Below are positions 13,363 to 22,016 of a stretch of DNA of 49,797 nt, piece after piece (position 1 is the first letter of the stretch; each line of letters begins with the position of its first letter). The stretch is from a virus. Both the position numbers and the translations under genes were made by a program. The stretch lies in IMG/VR virus record IMGVR_UViG_3300038548_000288, positions 1 to 49,797 of that record. The stretch is one strand, 5' to 3'. The notes beneath the pieces were generated by a model that ran no database searches, had not been told where the DNA came from, and saw nothing but the letters and a program-made list of their open reading frames with translations.

Positions 13363-13460
13363 AGCTCTGGAAAGTAGCCCTCCTGGGGGTGGTGGTTTCG
13401 ATGGTGATCCTGGGGTTCGTTGCCTGGGTTGTGCTCACCCTATTCCAGCCACGGATGTGA
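13359..13460 (+). CDS. 33-aa single-pass membrane peptide
   Basis: GTG start at 13359 overlapping the RecT stop, with AGGAGAAGAGGC upstream. Residues 5-29 are one hydrophobic helix (KVALLGVVVSMVILGFVAWVVLTLF). It ends where the next gene begins (GTGA). Its presence between RecT and the helicase-loader-like gene, with exact overlaps on both sides, supports a real gene. Function unknown. Confidence 0.55.
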   Translation: MKLWKVALLGVVVSMVILGFVAWVVLTLFQPRM

Positions 13461-13909
13461 AGGCCACCGCAGCCTCGTGCCTGACCGCCGAGAACTTCGA
13501 TGTGCAAATGGCCGTGGAGTTCGACCTGTGCTGGGATGCGTACCCGAAGCGGGTGAACCCGCTCGAAGCGATCGCGTGCTACAGGGCCAGACGCAAGGAA
13601 GGCGTGGACTTCCGCACGCTCTACTCAGCCGTGATCGCCTACAAGGAAGAACGCAAGGGTGAGGACGCGAAGTTCACGATGCAGGGGAAGGTGTTCTTCG
13701 GGACCAACCACCGATGGAAGGACTACGACGGCAAGCAAACCAACGGCACGCGAAAGCGGAAGGACGGGAAGTGGGAGCCACCGATGAAGAACCTCCAGGA
13801 ACTAGCGAAGAGGGACCAAGCGGAGAGGGACGCGAAGACACCAGAGGCCCCGACGACGGACCCCAGCCCGACGATGGAGTCAGTGGAGGATCGGTTGAAG
13901 AATCTGTAA
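13457..13909 (+). CDS. Helicase-loader/replisome-organiser-like protein
   Basis: A 150-residue protein with GTG start. Residues 23-90 contain FDLCWDAYPKRVNPLEAIACYRARRK ... FTMQGKVFFGTNHRWKDY, the pattern (FWxAYPxKxxKxxAxxAWxK ... FxxxpxxxLxxxxWxDY) seen at the C-termini of phage and plasmid replication initiators and DnaD/DnaT-like loaders. The N-terminal DNA-binding domain of larger relatives is missing. The C-terminal 50 residues are disordered and charged. It lies directly before the DnaB-type helicase, the usual place of a loader. Confidence 0.65.
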   Translation: MKATAASCLTAENFDVQMAVEFDLCWDAYPKRVNPLEAIACYRARRKEGVDFRTLYSAVIAYKEERKGEDAKFTMQGKVFFGTNHRWKDYDGKQTNGTRKRKDGKWEPPMKNLQELAKRDQAERDAKTPEAPTTDPSPTMESVEDRLKNL

Positions 13910-13914
13910 CCGAA

Positions 13915-14895
13915 ATGATCGACAAGCAGGTGGCGATCCGCCGCCTGGAGTCGGACATGGAACAGCAGCAAGCTCTCGAACTACAGCAACAGGCTGCAGA
14001 TGAGGCCCCGGAGTTCGTCGAGATCCTGGGCTACGAACTCAACCTACTCGAACAAGCGAAGCTCGCCCCTCTCGATGTAGTTCCCACGCCGTACCCATCC
14101 TGGAACGCTATCTGCAGGGACGAAGGCGGGGGCAAGGGCCTCGCCCGTGGGTGGCACGTACTCCTGGGCGGGAACACCGGCCTGGGCAAGAGCTTGCTCG
14201 CCCTCAACATCGCGGCCCACGCCGTCAAGGAAGGGGAGAAGGTTGCGTTCATCTCCCTGGAGATGGGGAAGCACCAAGCGATGACCCGCTATATGTCGAT
14301 CTTCTCCGGTGCCAACATCCGACGCCTGGAGTGGGGCCACACCTACGACAAAGAGACTGCCTTCACGGCCAAGTCCCTGATCGAAGAGAACCACGAGCGC
14401 AACGGAGGGGTGCTGCTCGTGAACCAGAAGCCGATCTCAAAGCTCTCCGATATTGTCGCAGCCATGCGGTATCTTCACGAGTACGACGGCTGCAGGTACT
14501 TCATCACCGACTACCTCCAGCTTGCCTGGGCGGGCAACGCGCAGAACATTCACGATCGAATCACGGAAGTCTCGCACGCCATTCGTGGCGAGACTGTTGA
14601 CCTCAACGTGATATCCGTAGGCGTCAGCCAATTCAACCGGGGAGCATCAGGCTCCGACACACGCCCGATCGTCCAGGGACTCATGGGTGGCAGCGCCCTG
14701 GAGAACGACTCGAACCAAGTGCTGCTGCTCGATCACACCACGTACAAAGAGATCGGGGAGAGCGGCGCCCTGATTAAACTTCTGGCTGCAAAAAACCGAC
14801 ACGGGGCTCGCGCCGAGATCCCGCTTATGTGGGACTACTCAACACTCAGGGCCAAGGAAGTGGATGCCAGGGAATTTGAGGAGGGTGCTGATTAA
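13915..14895 (+). CDS. DnaB-type replicative helicase (ATPase domain)
   Basis: A 326-residue RecA-fold helicase. Walker A GGNTGLGKS (85-93), the SLEMGKHQ motif after strand 2, Walker B YFITDYLQL with D199, then VSQFNRG and GLMGGSALENDSNQVLLLD, all characteristic of the DnaB C-terminal domain. It lacks the N-terminal primase-interacting domain, and no primase is seen in the genome, so the host primase and polymerase must be used. The ATG at 13915 has a weak ribosome binding site; the frame is open further upstream without another good start. Confidence 0.85.
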   Translation: MIDKQVAIRRLESDMEQQQALELQQQAADEAPEFVEILGYELNLLEQAKLAPLDVVPTPYPSWNAICRDEGGGKGLARGWHVLLGGNTGLGKSLLALNIAAHAVKEGEKVAFISLEMGKHQAMTRYMSIFSGANIRRLEWGHTYDKETAFTAKSLIEENHERNGGVLLVNQKPISKLSDIVAAMRYLHEYDGCRYFITDYLQLAWAGNAQNIHDRITEVSHAIRGETVDLNVISVGVSQFNRGASGSDTRPIVQGLMGGSALENDSNQVLLLDHTTYKEIGESGALIKLLAAKNRHGARAEIPLMWDYSTLRAKEVDAREFEEGAD

Positions 14896-15262
14896 AAAGC
14901 GACCGCCGCCGCTGGAGAAGATTGAAGAGCGCCTCATCATCAAGCTATACGAACAGGTGGGGCTCATCGTCATCAAGTTCAGCCAAGCTCAGAAGGCCCA
15001 GCAGACTGCTGGAATCGCGGACCTTCTCGTGCTTGATACGAAGCGAGAATCCTCGTGGTGGCACGAAGTAAAGCGCCGCCAGGGACCCGAGTACCAGAAG
15101 GTTCAGTACGGCCAAACGCTTGAGCAAAGGATCTTCCAACAGAACGTCGAATCAGTGGGGCACACGTACATCTTAGGGCCTCTGACCCGAGCCACAAGCT
15201 ACCTGGAGGAAGTCGGGATTATCCGGGGGGTCTCCCCCGAAAGCGATCGTCCCTTGGGGTAG
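14864..15262 (+). CDS. VRR-NUC-like nuclease
   Basis: A 132-residue protein. Early helix EKIEERLIIKLYEQVGLIVIKFS, then QTAGIADLLVL with D53, then WWHEVKRRQG with E68 and K70, then QYGQTLEQ. This is the restriction-endonuclease-like (PD-(D/E)xK) plan of VRR-NUC domains in phages, which are thought to act on DNA junctions. The gene overlaps the helicase by 32 nt. The ATG at 14864 with AAGGA 5 nt upstream is chosen. It is the last gene of the rightward operon. Confidence 0.75.
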   Translation: MPGNLRRVLIKKRPPPLEKIEERLIIKLYEQVGLIVIKFSQAQKAQQTAGIADLLVLDTKRESSWWHEVKRRQGPEYQKVQYGQTLEQRIFQQNVESVGHTYILGPLTRATSYLEEVGIIRGVSPESDRPLG

Positions 15263-15384
15263 GTGGGACGCGCCCGCCAAACCTGCGGCGAAGCTCGATC
15301 GAAACCTGAGCACGGTGAAGCCCGTGAGCCCTCCGAGAAGCCCGCTGCCTAGCGATCTGCAGCCCCTTCTCTGCGGCGGTCGGC
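15263..15384. other. Convergent gap between early and late operons
   Basis: 122 bases between the end of the rightward operon and the end of the leftward late operon. Transcription must stop in both directions here, but I see no hairpin with a T tract. It contains one copy of the dispersed motif in reverse orientation, TCTGCAGCC at 15356-15364, the clearest copy outside a gene in this half of the genome. Confidence 0.5.
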
Positions 15385-15795
15385 CTAGCTCTCGCTGTCG
15401 TCATCGTGCCCGTGGTCGTGCTTGGGACGCTCGTGTTCCGGCACGTTCACTTCCACATTCGTGTCGCCCTCGTGGTGAACGTCGTCCCCGTTAGGCTTGT
15501 CCGCGATCTTCTTTACCTGCCAAGCCATGAACGCTGCGATGAGAACGAGCGCACCCTGGCCGACCCGCACCAAGTCGGAGCCCCCACAGGTGTTGCACTC
15601 CTGGGCTGCGATCTCAACCCGGAGTGCTTCCAGGTTCCTGTTGAGGTTGGCGATCATGGCGCTGTCCGTCATCACCGTGATCTCGTTGGTGATCTCCAGC
15701 GGTGGGAGGTTCACGTTCACGTCGGGCACGAGGGTTCTCTGTTCAACCTGGGCCGACAGCGGGGCGGCGAGCAACAGCAGAATTAGCAGCCTCAT
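15385..15795 (-). CDS. Exported/membrane protein with His-Asp-rich tail
   Basis: A 136-residue protein. The N-terminus MRLLILLLLAAPLSAQ is a signal peptide with a likely cleavage after the Ala-Gln region. Residues about 77-95 (VRVGQGALVLIAAFMAWQVKKI) form a membrane helix, and the C-terminal 30 residues are rich in His, Asp and Glu (KHDHGHDDDSES), which may bind metal. A CNTC pair lies before the helix. It is the last gene of the late operon and overlaps the holin-like gene (ATGA), so a lysis or envelope role is likely. Confidence 0.68.
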   Translation of the reverse strand: MRLLILLLLAAPLSAQVEQRTLVPDVNVNLPPLEITNEITVMTDSAMIANLNRNLEALRVEIAAQECNTCGGSDLVRVGQGALVLIAAFMAWQVKKIADKPNGDDVHHEGDTNVEVNVPEHERPKHDHGHDDDSES

Positions 15796-15956
15796 TCGAC
15801 ATCTCCTACGAAGTCACGGGCCATCTCCACGACGGCCATGATGGGCGTAAGAATCCACTCAGCAGTTTCAGGCGAGATCATGTAGGTCACGATCAGGAGC
15901 AGGACGAGCACCAGAAACAGCTTGGTGACGGTGAAGTTCTCGAAGAACTTCTTCAC
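15792..15956 (-). CDS. 54-aa membrane protein, holin candidate
   Basis: GTG start at 15956, directly after the stop of the upstream mini-gene; 54 residues. Residues 11-30 (TKLFLVLVLLLIVTYMISPE) form a strong membrane helix, and 34-45 (WILTPIMAVVEM) a weaker one. A short basic start (MKKFFENF) and acidic end suit a small holin or pinholin. Its position three genes after the endolysin and overlapping another membrane protein supports a lysis role. Too short and too general to be certain. Confidence 0.55.
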   Translation of the reverse strand: MKKFFENFTVTKLFLVLVLLLIVTYMISPETAEWILTPIMAVVEMARDFVGDVE

Positions 15957-16055
15957 TTACCTGCGCCGTGGACTCCGCCTCACGGGACGCTTCCGTGGTG
16001 CTGGCCGGGTCCGTGGCTTCGGTCGTGCCTTCTCTTTCGGCGTGTGCTTCGGCAT
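15957..16055 (-). CDS. 32-aa Arg/Pro-rich peptide
   Basis: ATG at 16055, four bases after the stop of the gene upstream, with AAGAAGAGG as ribosome binding site. It encodes 32 residues, about half Arg or Lys and a quarter Pro (MPKHTPKEKARPKPRTRPAP, then more of the same, ending SPRRR). The composition is protamine-like, so it could bind DNA, RNA or the cell membrane. The stop TAA is immediately followed by the GTG of the holin-like gene, so the tight fit supports expression. Confidence 0.5.
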   Translation of the reverse strand: MPKHTPKEKARPKPRTRPAPRKRPVRRSPRRR

Positions 16056-16058
16056 GGC

Positions 16059-16298
16059 TTACCTCTTCTTGGGGAACCCGGAGAGCCCGTCACTCGGGCC
16101 AGCGCCGCCCGTGTTCTGGCGAGGCCCCGGTCCCGGCCTTGGCCCGACTGTACGTGAGCCCGGTCGTGTGGCAGGCCCGCGACTCGTTGGCCCGCGACTC
16201 GTTGGCCCCGGCCTTTTGCTTGGCCCGCGCCGTGCTGGCCCCGGTGGCGTGGCGGGTCCCACCCTACGTGCTGGTAGATGTCCCGGTTTGTCTGACAT
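16059..16298 (-). CDS. 79-aa Gly/Pro/Arg-rich protein
   Basis: ATG at 16298 with the excellent ribosome binding site CGGAGGAGTTGAA. Low-complexity protein: repeats such as RRGPSKRPGPTSRGPTSRGP then PRPGPGPRQ, with a DGLSGFPKKR end. It is expected to be disordered and basic. The DNA carries a short tandem repeat encoding TSRGP twice. It lies between the endolysin and a 32-residue Arg/Pro peptide of similar composition, so the two may act together; a cationic role in lysis is a guess. Confidence 0.55.
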   Translation of the reverse strand: MSDKPGHLPARRVGPATPPGPARRGPSKRPGPTSRGPTSRGPATRPGSRTVGPRPGPGPRQNTGGAGPSDGLSGFPKKR

Positions 16299-16299
16299 T

Positions 16300-16791
16300 T
16301 CAACTCCTCCGTTCAAAGTGTGGTAGATCGTGAAACGTCTGGTCCTCCAGCGATCGGTCTCCATCCCAATCGCCACCCCAGCGTATGTCGTCACCCGTCT
16401 CACTCGCAACGCCGAGAACGTAGCCCCCGAAGTAGTACCACCGGGCGACCTCGCGGACGTAGCCTTCCACGAGTGACATGATCTCTGCGCCCTGCTCGTC
16501 GCTCATCAGGCCCGCGACGGTCTCGATACGTGACAGCAGCTTCGCTGCCTGGGGCCAGGAAAGGGGGTCAGGAGCCGCATCAACAGCCTCAGAGGGATCA
16601 GGCAGGTGCTTCGAGTTCATCGTCTTAGAGACGCCCTTCTCGACGTTCCTGCGCTGTTGCTCCTCAGACCTGTGCCCCTCAAGGATCGTGTTCGGGAATT
16701 TCTCCCCGACTTTCTTCATCAAAGCCTGGAGGTCTGGGTGTGCGGTCGCCAGTCTCTCAAGGCTCGTGGCCCCGTAGTTGTTGCCTGCCAT
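16300..16791 (-). CDS. Endolysin, M15 L-Ala-D-Glu/D-Ala peptidase
   Basis: A 163-residue peptidase of the M15 (VanY/Ply500-like) family. Zinc ligands: H62 and D71 in SKHLPDPSEAVD, and H158 in DLPHFE with D155 as the catalytic base. GHRS (39-42) and RWGGDWDGD (137-145) are also typical. It cuts the peptide stems of peptidoglycan. There is no cell-wall-binding domain or signal peptide, as usual for phages of Gram-negative hosts, so it needs a holin to reach the wall. The region GLMSDEQGAEIMSL to GYVLGVAS is a helical insertion in the middle. Confidence 0.9.
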   Translation of the reverse strand: MAGNNYGATSLERLATAHPDLQALMKKVGEKFPNTILEGHRSEEQQRRNVEKGVSKTMNSKHLPDPSEAVDAAPDPLSWPQAAKLLSRIETVAGLMSDEQGAEIMSLVEGYVREVARWYYFGGYVLGVASETGDDIRWGGDWDGDRSLEDQTFHDLPHFERRS

Positions 16792-16792
16792 G

Positions 16793-19700
16793 CTACCTCT
16801 CCTGCTCCTCTCTCCGCCTTCTCTGGAACGCAGATCCGATCGCCGTGTTGACGGCAGATGTCCAGGAGTTCGGGGGCTCCAGGTCGTTGTCCCGTAGCCG
16901 CCCTCGAACTTGGTTCGATAGGCTCCTCAGTGCTAGTTGCTTCCCGGCTGAGTCCAGGTCCCGGAACCGATCGCTGTCGAACATATCTGCAGCCGCTATC
17001 TGTAGCTCACGTCCCTCGATGCGGTTACGTCGCCGGAACCCGGCCTCTGATTCGTCACTTGCTCGCCGGGCTGTCGGGAAGACGAGGCCGAATCGCCTTG
17101 CAAGCCGCATCACCCGGTCAGTTGGCTCACGCCTCCGCATCGTCGGGTCGATCATGCGCCCGAGCCTATCATCGACATCTATGTCTCGACCAAGCGGGTC
17201 CTGAAGCCGAGCAGCAGCGCCCGTGAGCCCCGGTATGCGACGTGCGATGCCTTCGCCTACACCCTCGCCCCTTCGCAGCGCGGGATCTACAGCCTGAGCA
17301 ATGTCAGCCACGATGGTGGGCACGAAGCTACCGGCTGCACGCCCAAGGATTCTCTGGGGGTTCGACTGCTCCTCGGTCAACCCGTTTATCACTTCCTTGA
17401 AGCCGCGCAGAAAGCTCTGCTCGACGATGGTTCTGGGGACGCTGGCCCCAGCCGCGATGCCAGCCCTAATTTCGTTCCCACCTTCCTCTTCGAGCCTCTG
17501 GAGATATGAAGCCCCGAAGGCCATGAGGTTTCCGGTCGGGCTGATCCCAGTGATACGGTGCCAAGCACCGTTGAATAGGATCGAGTCGGGGGTCTTGCCC
17601 TGCTGACGCCATAAGGCTTTCTCGCGAGAACTCGACGGCCACCCGCCGCTCATCAGCCCCATCTCGGCCAGCTTGTAGCCAAGGAAGGTCATCAAGGCGC
17701 CACCGGCCATACGACTGGCGGACGTGGCGAACTTCTTTTGCAGCCTCGCGAGTTCGGCTACATCGAAAGCCGAATCTGCGTCGATCGTCTTCAGGAAACT
17801 TATGAGGTCGAAGGCCCTCTTCCCCGTGAACAGGATGGCGGTCGGAGGGAGCCGTTCGGCAAGGCGGGCAACCACGTTCAATGGGGTGCGGCGGAACGGA
17901 ACGATGAACGTGAGCGCATCCCTGGCGAACGCAGCCGTGGTGCTCTTCACGCCACCCTCTCCCGCTGCCCTCCTCGCCAGGAAGCCCTCCATCTTGTTCA
18001 GGGCCTCGGCTATGACGTTCTTCTGGAGGAAGACAGCCTCTTCGGAGTCAACCTTCGCGAGTTGGATCATGTCGTCGGAGGGATTATCCACGAGCTTTCT
18101 CACGGCGGCGTCAACTTCGTTCGAGGCCGTGCCCAGCCTCTTGTGTAGTATTACCGCCTGCTCTTGGATCGACTCCCAGAAGGCAGCGAACCTGAACGGC
18201 GCATCTGCAGCCCCTTGCAGCCTGAAGATCCCGCTGACCACGGATTCCAGGAACGGGTTCTCGAACTCCTGTGCCCGCCCGCTCGCGAGTTCATCCCACT
18301 TCCGCTTCCAGACATCGACCCCTGCACCGCCAGCTTCGATGCCGGTGTCCAGTGTGTCCCTACCGCTCATTACGCGGATCGCTTTCCTGAGCCCGCCCTT
18401 CGCACCCCTGGCACTTGCCCTTCCCATTCCCTGGTTCCAGCCCAAGCGGGTCCGGATCACGGCATCGCTGCGTCCTCCGGTCATGGCCGACGCCACCAGG
18501 CTGGCGAGCCTGTCCGCTCCCGCTGCTGCTGGCCGTTCGATGTGCCGAAGCCCTCCCTCTGCAGCGTTGGATAGGAAGTTTCTGGCCTGCGTTCTTCCTC
18601 CAGTTAGCAGCCCCGCGCGTCGAAGGCGGTTGATGCCCACGGCTCCGTTCAAGGCTATGCCGCCGCCGAGCACCGCCCCCGTGAGAGCGCCCGTAACCCA
18701 GTCGTCCTCGGATGTGGCAGCGCCGACGACCGCGCCTGTCGTGGCCGTGATGAGGGGGTTACCGAGAGCAGCCCAGGCTGTTACCGGCTTCGCTCCGAAG
18801 CTGCGGAACACCTTGATCGACGGCGCGAGTTCCTCACCCAACGCGATAAGCAGGGACCTGTCCGCCTCCTGCTCGACCGCCTTCAGGGCGATCTGCATAC
18901 GACCCCTCTCGTCGATCGTGAGCGCACGCCCCGCGATCTTCGACAGCTTGTATTCCCAGAAGAGTGGGTCAACGGTCTGGTTTGCAGTCTGTTTCAGCGA
19001 GGCCAAGTTACGACCGAACTGGGACGCGCCGCTCACGTAGATCCGAGCATACGTGTCCTGCTCGACGTTCCACCGTGCGATGTTCTGCTCGATCGCATCG
19101 GCCTGGGCAATGAGACGCTTGCCCTCCGCGATGGGGGTCCGTGGGGCGTTCGCTACATGGCGGATCTCCTCCATGAGAACGATGGCGTTCTCCAGCTTCC
19201 TGGCGTTGTCCATGAAGTTCGTCGCCAGCGACTTCATCATAATGTCGTCGAGGTTCGGATTCAGCAGGGCCTTGGTGATCTCATCGAAGCCCATCAGCTT
19301 CCCGGCGTTGGTCGTTGCTTCGGCCCCAACTTCGACCTTAGCGGGGATGGCTCCTGACGCCAGCCCCTCCTCGTATCGGCGGAAGATTCGGGCCAGCATC
19401 CCGTTGTCTGCGCCGAAGGCTTTGAACTGGATGGCGTAGCCTGCTGGATCAGGGACTCCCTTGGGCCTACGGCCCCCTCGACCTCTCAGGATGGCGCTGT
19501 CTTCTCCCAGGATGTCTTCGAGCGTTTGCTGTGCGTTCTCCCTGTTGTTGGGGAGCCGTTCCGATACCCCACCCCTGAACCTCTTCGCCTCGTCCAGTTC
19601 GATGTCGGCCAACCGCGCCCGAAAGGGTAGCTCGACCTCACCCAGCGCGTCCGAGCCCGCAGCAAGCGGGCGATCCTGGATCTCTCGAAGCGTAGCGAGT

Positions 19701-20548
19701 GGGTCGATCTCCGTTTTTGGGGGTGCAAGCTGGCGTTCTGGGCCAAGCGGTGTACGCTCGATCCCCGTCTCTGCTGCCAAGATCCCATCCGGAGGATCAG
19801 CACCCTGGTTCCTGAACCTGGCGGCGTCAGCGATTACCTCGTCGGCCTTTCTGAGCCTGCTAATCGCCCTGCCTGCCACGTCGAGAACTCCGCCCAACAC
19901 AACGTCTAGGCCGAACTCCGACGCCACCCGGAGGGGCGTGCTTCGTGCGATCGTCTCCGTGACCTCTCGGGTGCGCGACCCCTCTGGGGCAAACTGGCCG
20001 AGAGCGCCAACGGTGGACGCCTCCTCCCCCGCGAAAGCCTGAATCACAGCAGTCGGTGTAGAGGAGAGTATCGCGCCCCTCCTGGTGAGTTCTACGCCTG
20101 GGCGAATGGTACGGCCAGCCGTCGTCACCCCTCCAGCAACACCCCTCGTGAGCCCCGTCGCAGCAGCGGTACGCCCCACGACGGACGACCCTCTCGCCAC
20201 CCCGATTGGGGCTGCAATTCCTACGGCTTCAGCGGCCAGCCGTGAGCCCAGCGCGATCGGTGCGCTCGCCCTAAACCCCTGACGACTGACTAATTCTGAC
20301 CTACGGGCAAGGCCCGTCTGCACGTCCTTGAGAATCTGCGGCTCGAACCTGCTGGGTATAGCAGCGCGAGTGATACCAGCGAGACCGGCACCGATCGAAG
20401 TCACGAAGGCTGCAGGGCCAGATCCCGCAGCCACGAGAGCGTCGGCCAGGAAACTACGGCCAGTGCGCTGACGCCTACGCTCGAAGAAGCCGGGGCGGTC
20501 GGGGTCGCGCGGCGTCGAGAAGCTGGCTAGGTCCCTATCGTGGGGCAT
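16793..20548 (-). CDS. Giant internal virion/ejection protein
   Basis: A 1251-residue protein, the largest here. It is rich in Ala, Gly, Arg and long helices. Several Gly/Ala-rich hydrophobic stretches, such as TGALTGAVLGGGIALNGAVG near residue 620 and earlier ones at 40-60 and 110-150, could insert in membranes. The C-terminal third (FIVPFRRTPLNVVARL, then GSFVPTIVADIAQAVDP) resembles the LPD38 'large polyvalent protein' domain. Such proteins sit inside podovirus heads and are ejected to build a channel across the envelope. Its place downstream of tail genes and next to two other ejection-like proteins supports this. Confidence 0.68.
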   Translation of the reverse strand: MPHDRDLASFSTPRDPDRPGFFERRRQRTGRSFLADALVAAGSGPAAFVTSIGAGLAGITRAAIPSRFEPQILKDVQTGLARRSELVSRQGFRASAPIALGSRLAAEAVGIAAPIGVARGSSVVGRTAAATGLTRGVAGGVTTAGRTIRPGVELTRRGAILSSTPTAVIQAFAGEEASTVGALGQFAPEGSRTREVTETIARSTPLRVASEFGLDVVLGGVLDVAGRAISRLRKADEVIADAARFRNQGADPPDGILAAETGIERTPLGPERQLAPPKTEIDPLATLREIQDRPLAAGSDALGEVELPFRARLADIELDEAKRFRGGVSERLPNNRENAQQTLEDILGEDSAILRGRGGRRPKGVPDPAGYAIQFKAFGADNGMLARIFRRYEEGLASGAIPAKVEVGAEATTNAGKLMGFDEITKALLNPNLDDIMMKSLATNFMDNARKLENAIVLMEEIRHVANAPRTPIAEGKRLIAQADAIEQNIARWNVEQDTYARIYVSGASQFGRNLASLKQTANQTVDPLFWEYKLSKIAGRALTIDERGRMQIALKAVEQEADRSLLIALGEELAPSIKVFRSFGAKPVTAWAALGNPLITATTGAVVGAATSEDDWVTGALTGAVLGGGIALNGAVGINRLRRAGLLTGGRTQARNFLSNAAEGGLRHIERPAAAGADRLASLVASAMTGGRSDAVIRTRLGWNQGMGRASARGAKGGLRKAIRVMSGRDTLDTGIEAGGAGVDVWKRKWDELASGRAQEFENPFLESVVSGIFRLQGAADAPFRFAAFWESIQEQAVILHKRLGTASNEVDAAVRKLVDNPSDDMIQLAKVDSEEAVFLQKNVIAEALNKMEGFLARRAAGEGGVKSTTAAFARDALTFIVPFRRTPLNVVARLAERLPPTAILFTGKRAFDLISFLKTIDADSAFDVAELARLQKKFATSASRMAGGALMTFLGYKLAEMGLMSGGWPSSSREKALWRQQGKTPDSILFNGAWHRITGISPTGNLMAFGASYLQRLEEEGGNEIRAGIAAGASVPRTIVEQSFLRGFKEVINGLTEEQSNPQRILGRAAGSFVPTIVADIAQAVDPALRRGEGVGEGIARRIPGLTGAAARLQDPLGRDIDVDDRLGRMIDPTMRRREPTDRVMRLARRFGLVFPTARRASDESEAGFRRRNRIEGRELQIAAADMFDSDRFRDLDSAGKQLALRSLSNQVRGRLRDNDLEPPNSWTSAVNTAIGSAFQRRRREEQER

Positions 20549-20552
20549 TGCC

Positions 20553-22016
20553 CTACCTGATTGGGTTCAGGATTTGATCCAGAATGTCCTGCGGACTGCG
20601 CGCCTCCGCAAATATATCCCCACCACGGCGACCACCCGAGACCGTGAAGCCAACCCCCGGCCTGTTCGCCGGGTCACTCCAAGGATTCTCCGGGTCGTTC
20701 CACCTGGCGGTGATCTCCTCCAGGATGAGCGGCTCCAGCAGGCGAATCTCCCGGCGCGGACGTAGCTCCAAGTCCTCTTGGATTCCACGCAGACTCCTGG
20801 TGTTCTCAAAAATCTCCTCGATGATGCTCGTCGCCTCGCTCGTTATGCTGTCTATCTGCTGCTGGGTCATCCCCTCTAAATCTGCAGCCCGAGAAACCTC
20901 CCCTGTGGTGATGGATGTGTCGGGCTCAAACTCCCCTGACGCATCCACAAAACGCTCCGCGTTCGCCCTGAAGCGGGCACGTTGGTCCTCCCCTGCCTCT
21001 CCCGTTGAGAAGTCCGAGATCCCCGCCGCGTCCATCTGGTCGCGCATATTCCGCAGAATTGCCTGCTCCCTCTGACGGCCAGCCGTGCTACCGAGTCCTC
21101 GGTTCTGCTCGATCAGGCGTTCACGGTTCTCCAGTATCTCACCGAACCTGACCCTCTCGATGACGTTCGCCGGGTTGATATCTCCCATCTCTTCTGGGAA
21201 CGCCCGCGTGAAGGCGTCAGCCTGTCCCTGCAGCAGCTTCCGATCCGTTGGGCTCATGTTGTTGAACTCGTCAATCTCCCGAAGCTCCGCCGCCGCATCC
21301 CTCTCGCCTGCTGGGGTTCTCGCTTCCGCTGCGCCTACGGCGAAGATATCCTCACCCTCCTCCTCCCTCAGTCGTGCCCGACGCAAGCTCTGGGAGAACA
21401 TCCGCCCGCCTGGGAGCAGGACTGCATCCTCTGGTATATCGCCTCGGGGCAGGAAGCCTGGCTCCAACTGCTCGTCTGCGGTCGGCTCCGTGATTACTTG
21501 GGTGCCACCCACCCCGAACTCGGGGGGCGTTACGACCTCCGGTGCCCCGCCGACGCCTGCGATGAGTCTTGGTTGGGCACCGGCTGGGGAGGGAGTCTCT
21601 TGCCCTGCCTGAGCGAAGACGTTCTGGACATTCGGATCAAGAGCAGGCGCGAGAAGCCTGGGTTGCCCTTCGGTCGGCCCTCGGTCGGGGACCTGGCCCT
21701 CGAAGATATTGCGCTCGTCCAATGGCTTACGACCAGACAGCGCGGCTGCGATATCTTGGCCTCCGACAACACCTGGCCTTTGCCCCGTGAACCTCCCTGG
21801 ATCGAACGTACCTGCCTGCCCGCTCCTAACAGCAGCGTCGAACTCGCGGTCTTCGATGTCCCGCTCTCTCGATCTGGTCTCCTGCTCGAATTGAAGCCGC
21901 GCTCGCTTGTCGGCCTGATCCTGGCGGACGAGATTGCGGGCGGACTCGAAGCTCCGAGTGAAGGTCGAGATGATGTCGTTGTCGCGGTCAGGAACTACAC
22001 TTGGGCGGAAGGTCAC
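20553..22016 (-). CDS. Probable internal virion protein
   Basis: A 487-residue protein with GTG start (TAGTG overlap with the gene upstream). Residues 20-60 are a highly charged helix (RSFESARNLVRQDQADKRARLQF), probably a coiled coil; a long Pro/Gly-rich middle (100-200) looks disordered; the C-terminal part is helical with acidic stretches. No enzymatic motif is visible. Together with the 189-residue gene upstream and the 1251-residue gene downstream it forms a trio resembling the three ejection proteins of P22 or T7 in position and size order. Confidence 0.6.
   Translation of the reverse strand: MTFRPSVVPDRDNDIISTFTRSFESARNLVRQDQADKRARLQFEQETRSRERDIEDREFDAAVRSGQAGTFDPGRFTGQRPGVVGGQDIAAALSGRKPLDERNIFEGQVPDRGPTEGQPRLLAPALDPNVQNVFAQAGQETPSPAGAQPRLIAGVGGAPEVVTPPEFGVGGTQVITEPTADEQLEPGFLPRGDIPEDAVLLPGGRMFSQSLRRARLREEEGEDIFAVGAAEARTPAGERDAAAELREIDEFNNMSPTDRKLLQGQADAFTRAFPEEMGDINPANVIERVRFGEILENRERLIEQNRGLGSTAGRQREQAILRNMRDQMDAAGISDFSTGEAGEDQRARFRANAERFVDASGEFEPDTSITTGEVSRAADLEGMTQQQIDSITSEATSIIEEIFENTRSLRGIQEDLELRPRREIRLLEPLILEEITARWNDPENPWSDPANRPGVGFTVSGGRRGGDIFAEARSPQDILDQILNPIR

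Noticed and set aside
17724-19040. A 438-residue open frame opposite the giant ejection protein
   Set aside because: Ser/Ala/Pro-rich antisense translation typical of GC-rich shadow frames, with no start signal.
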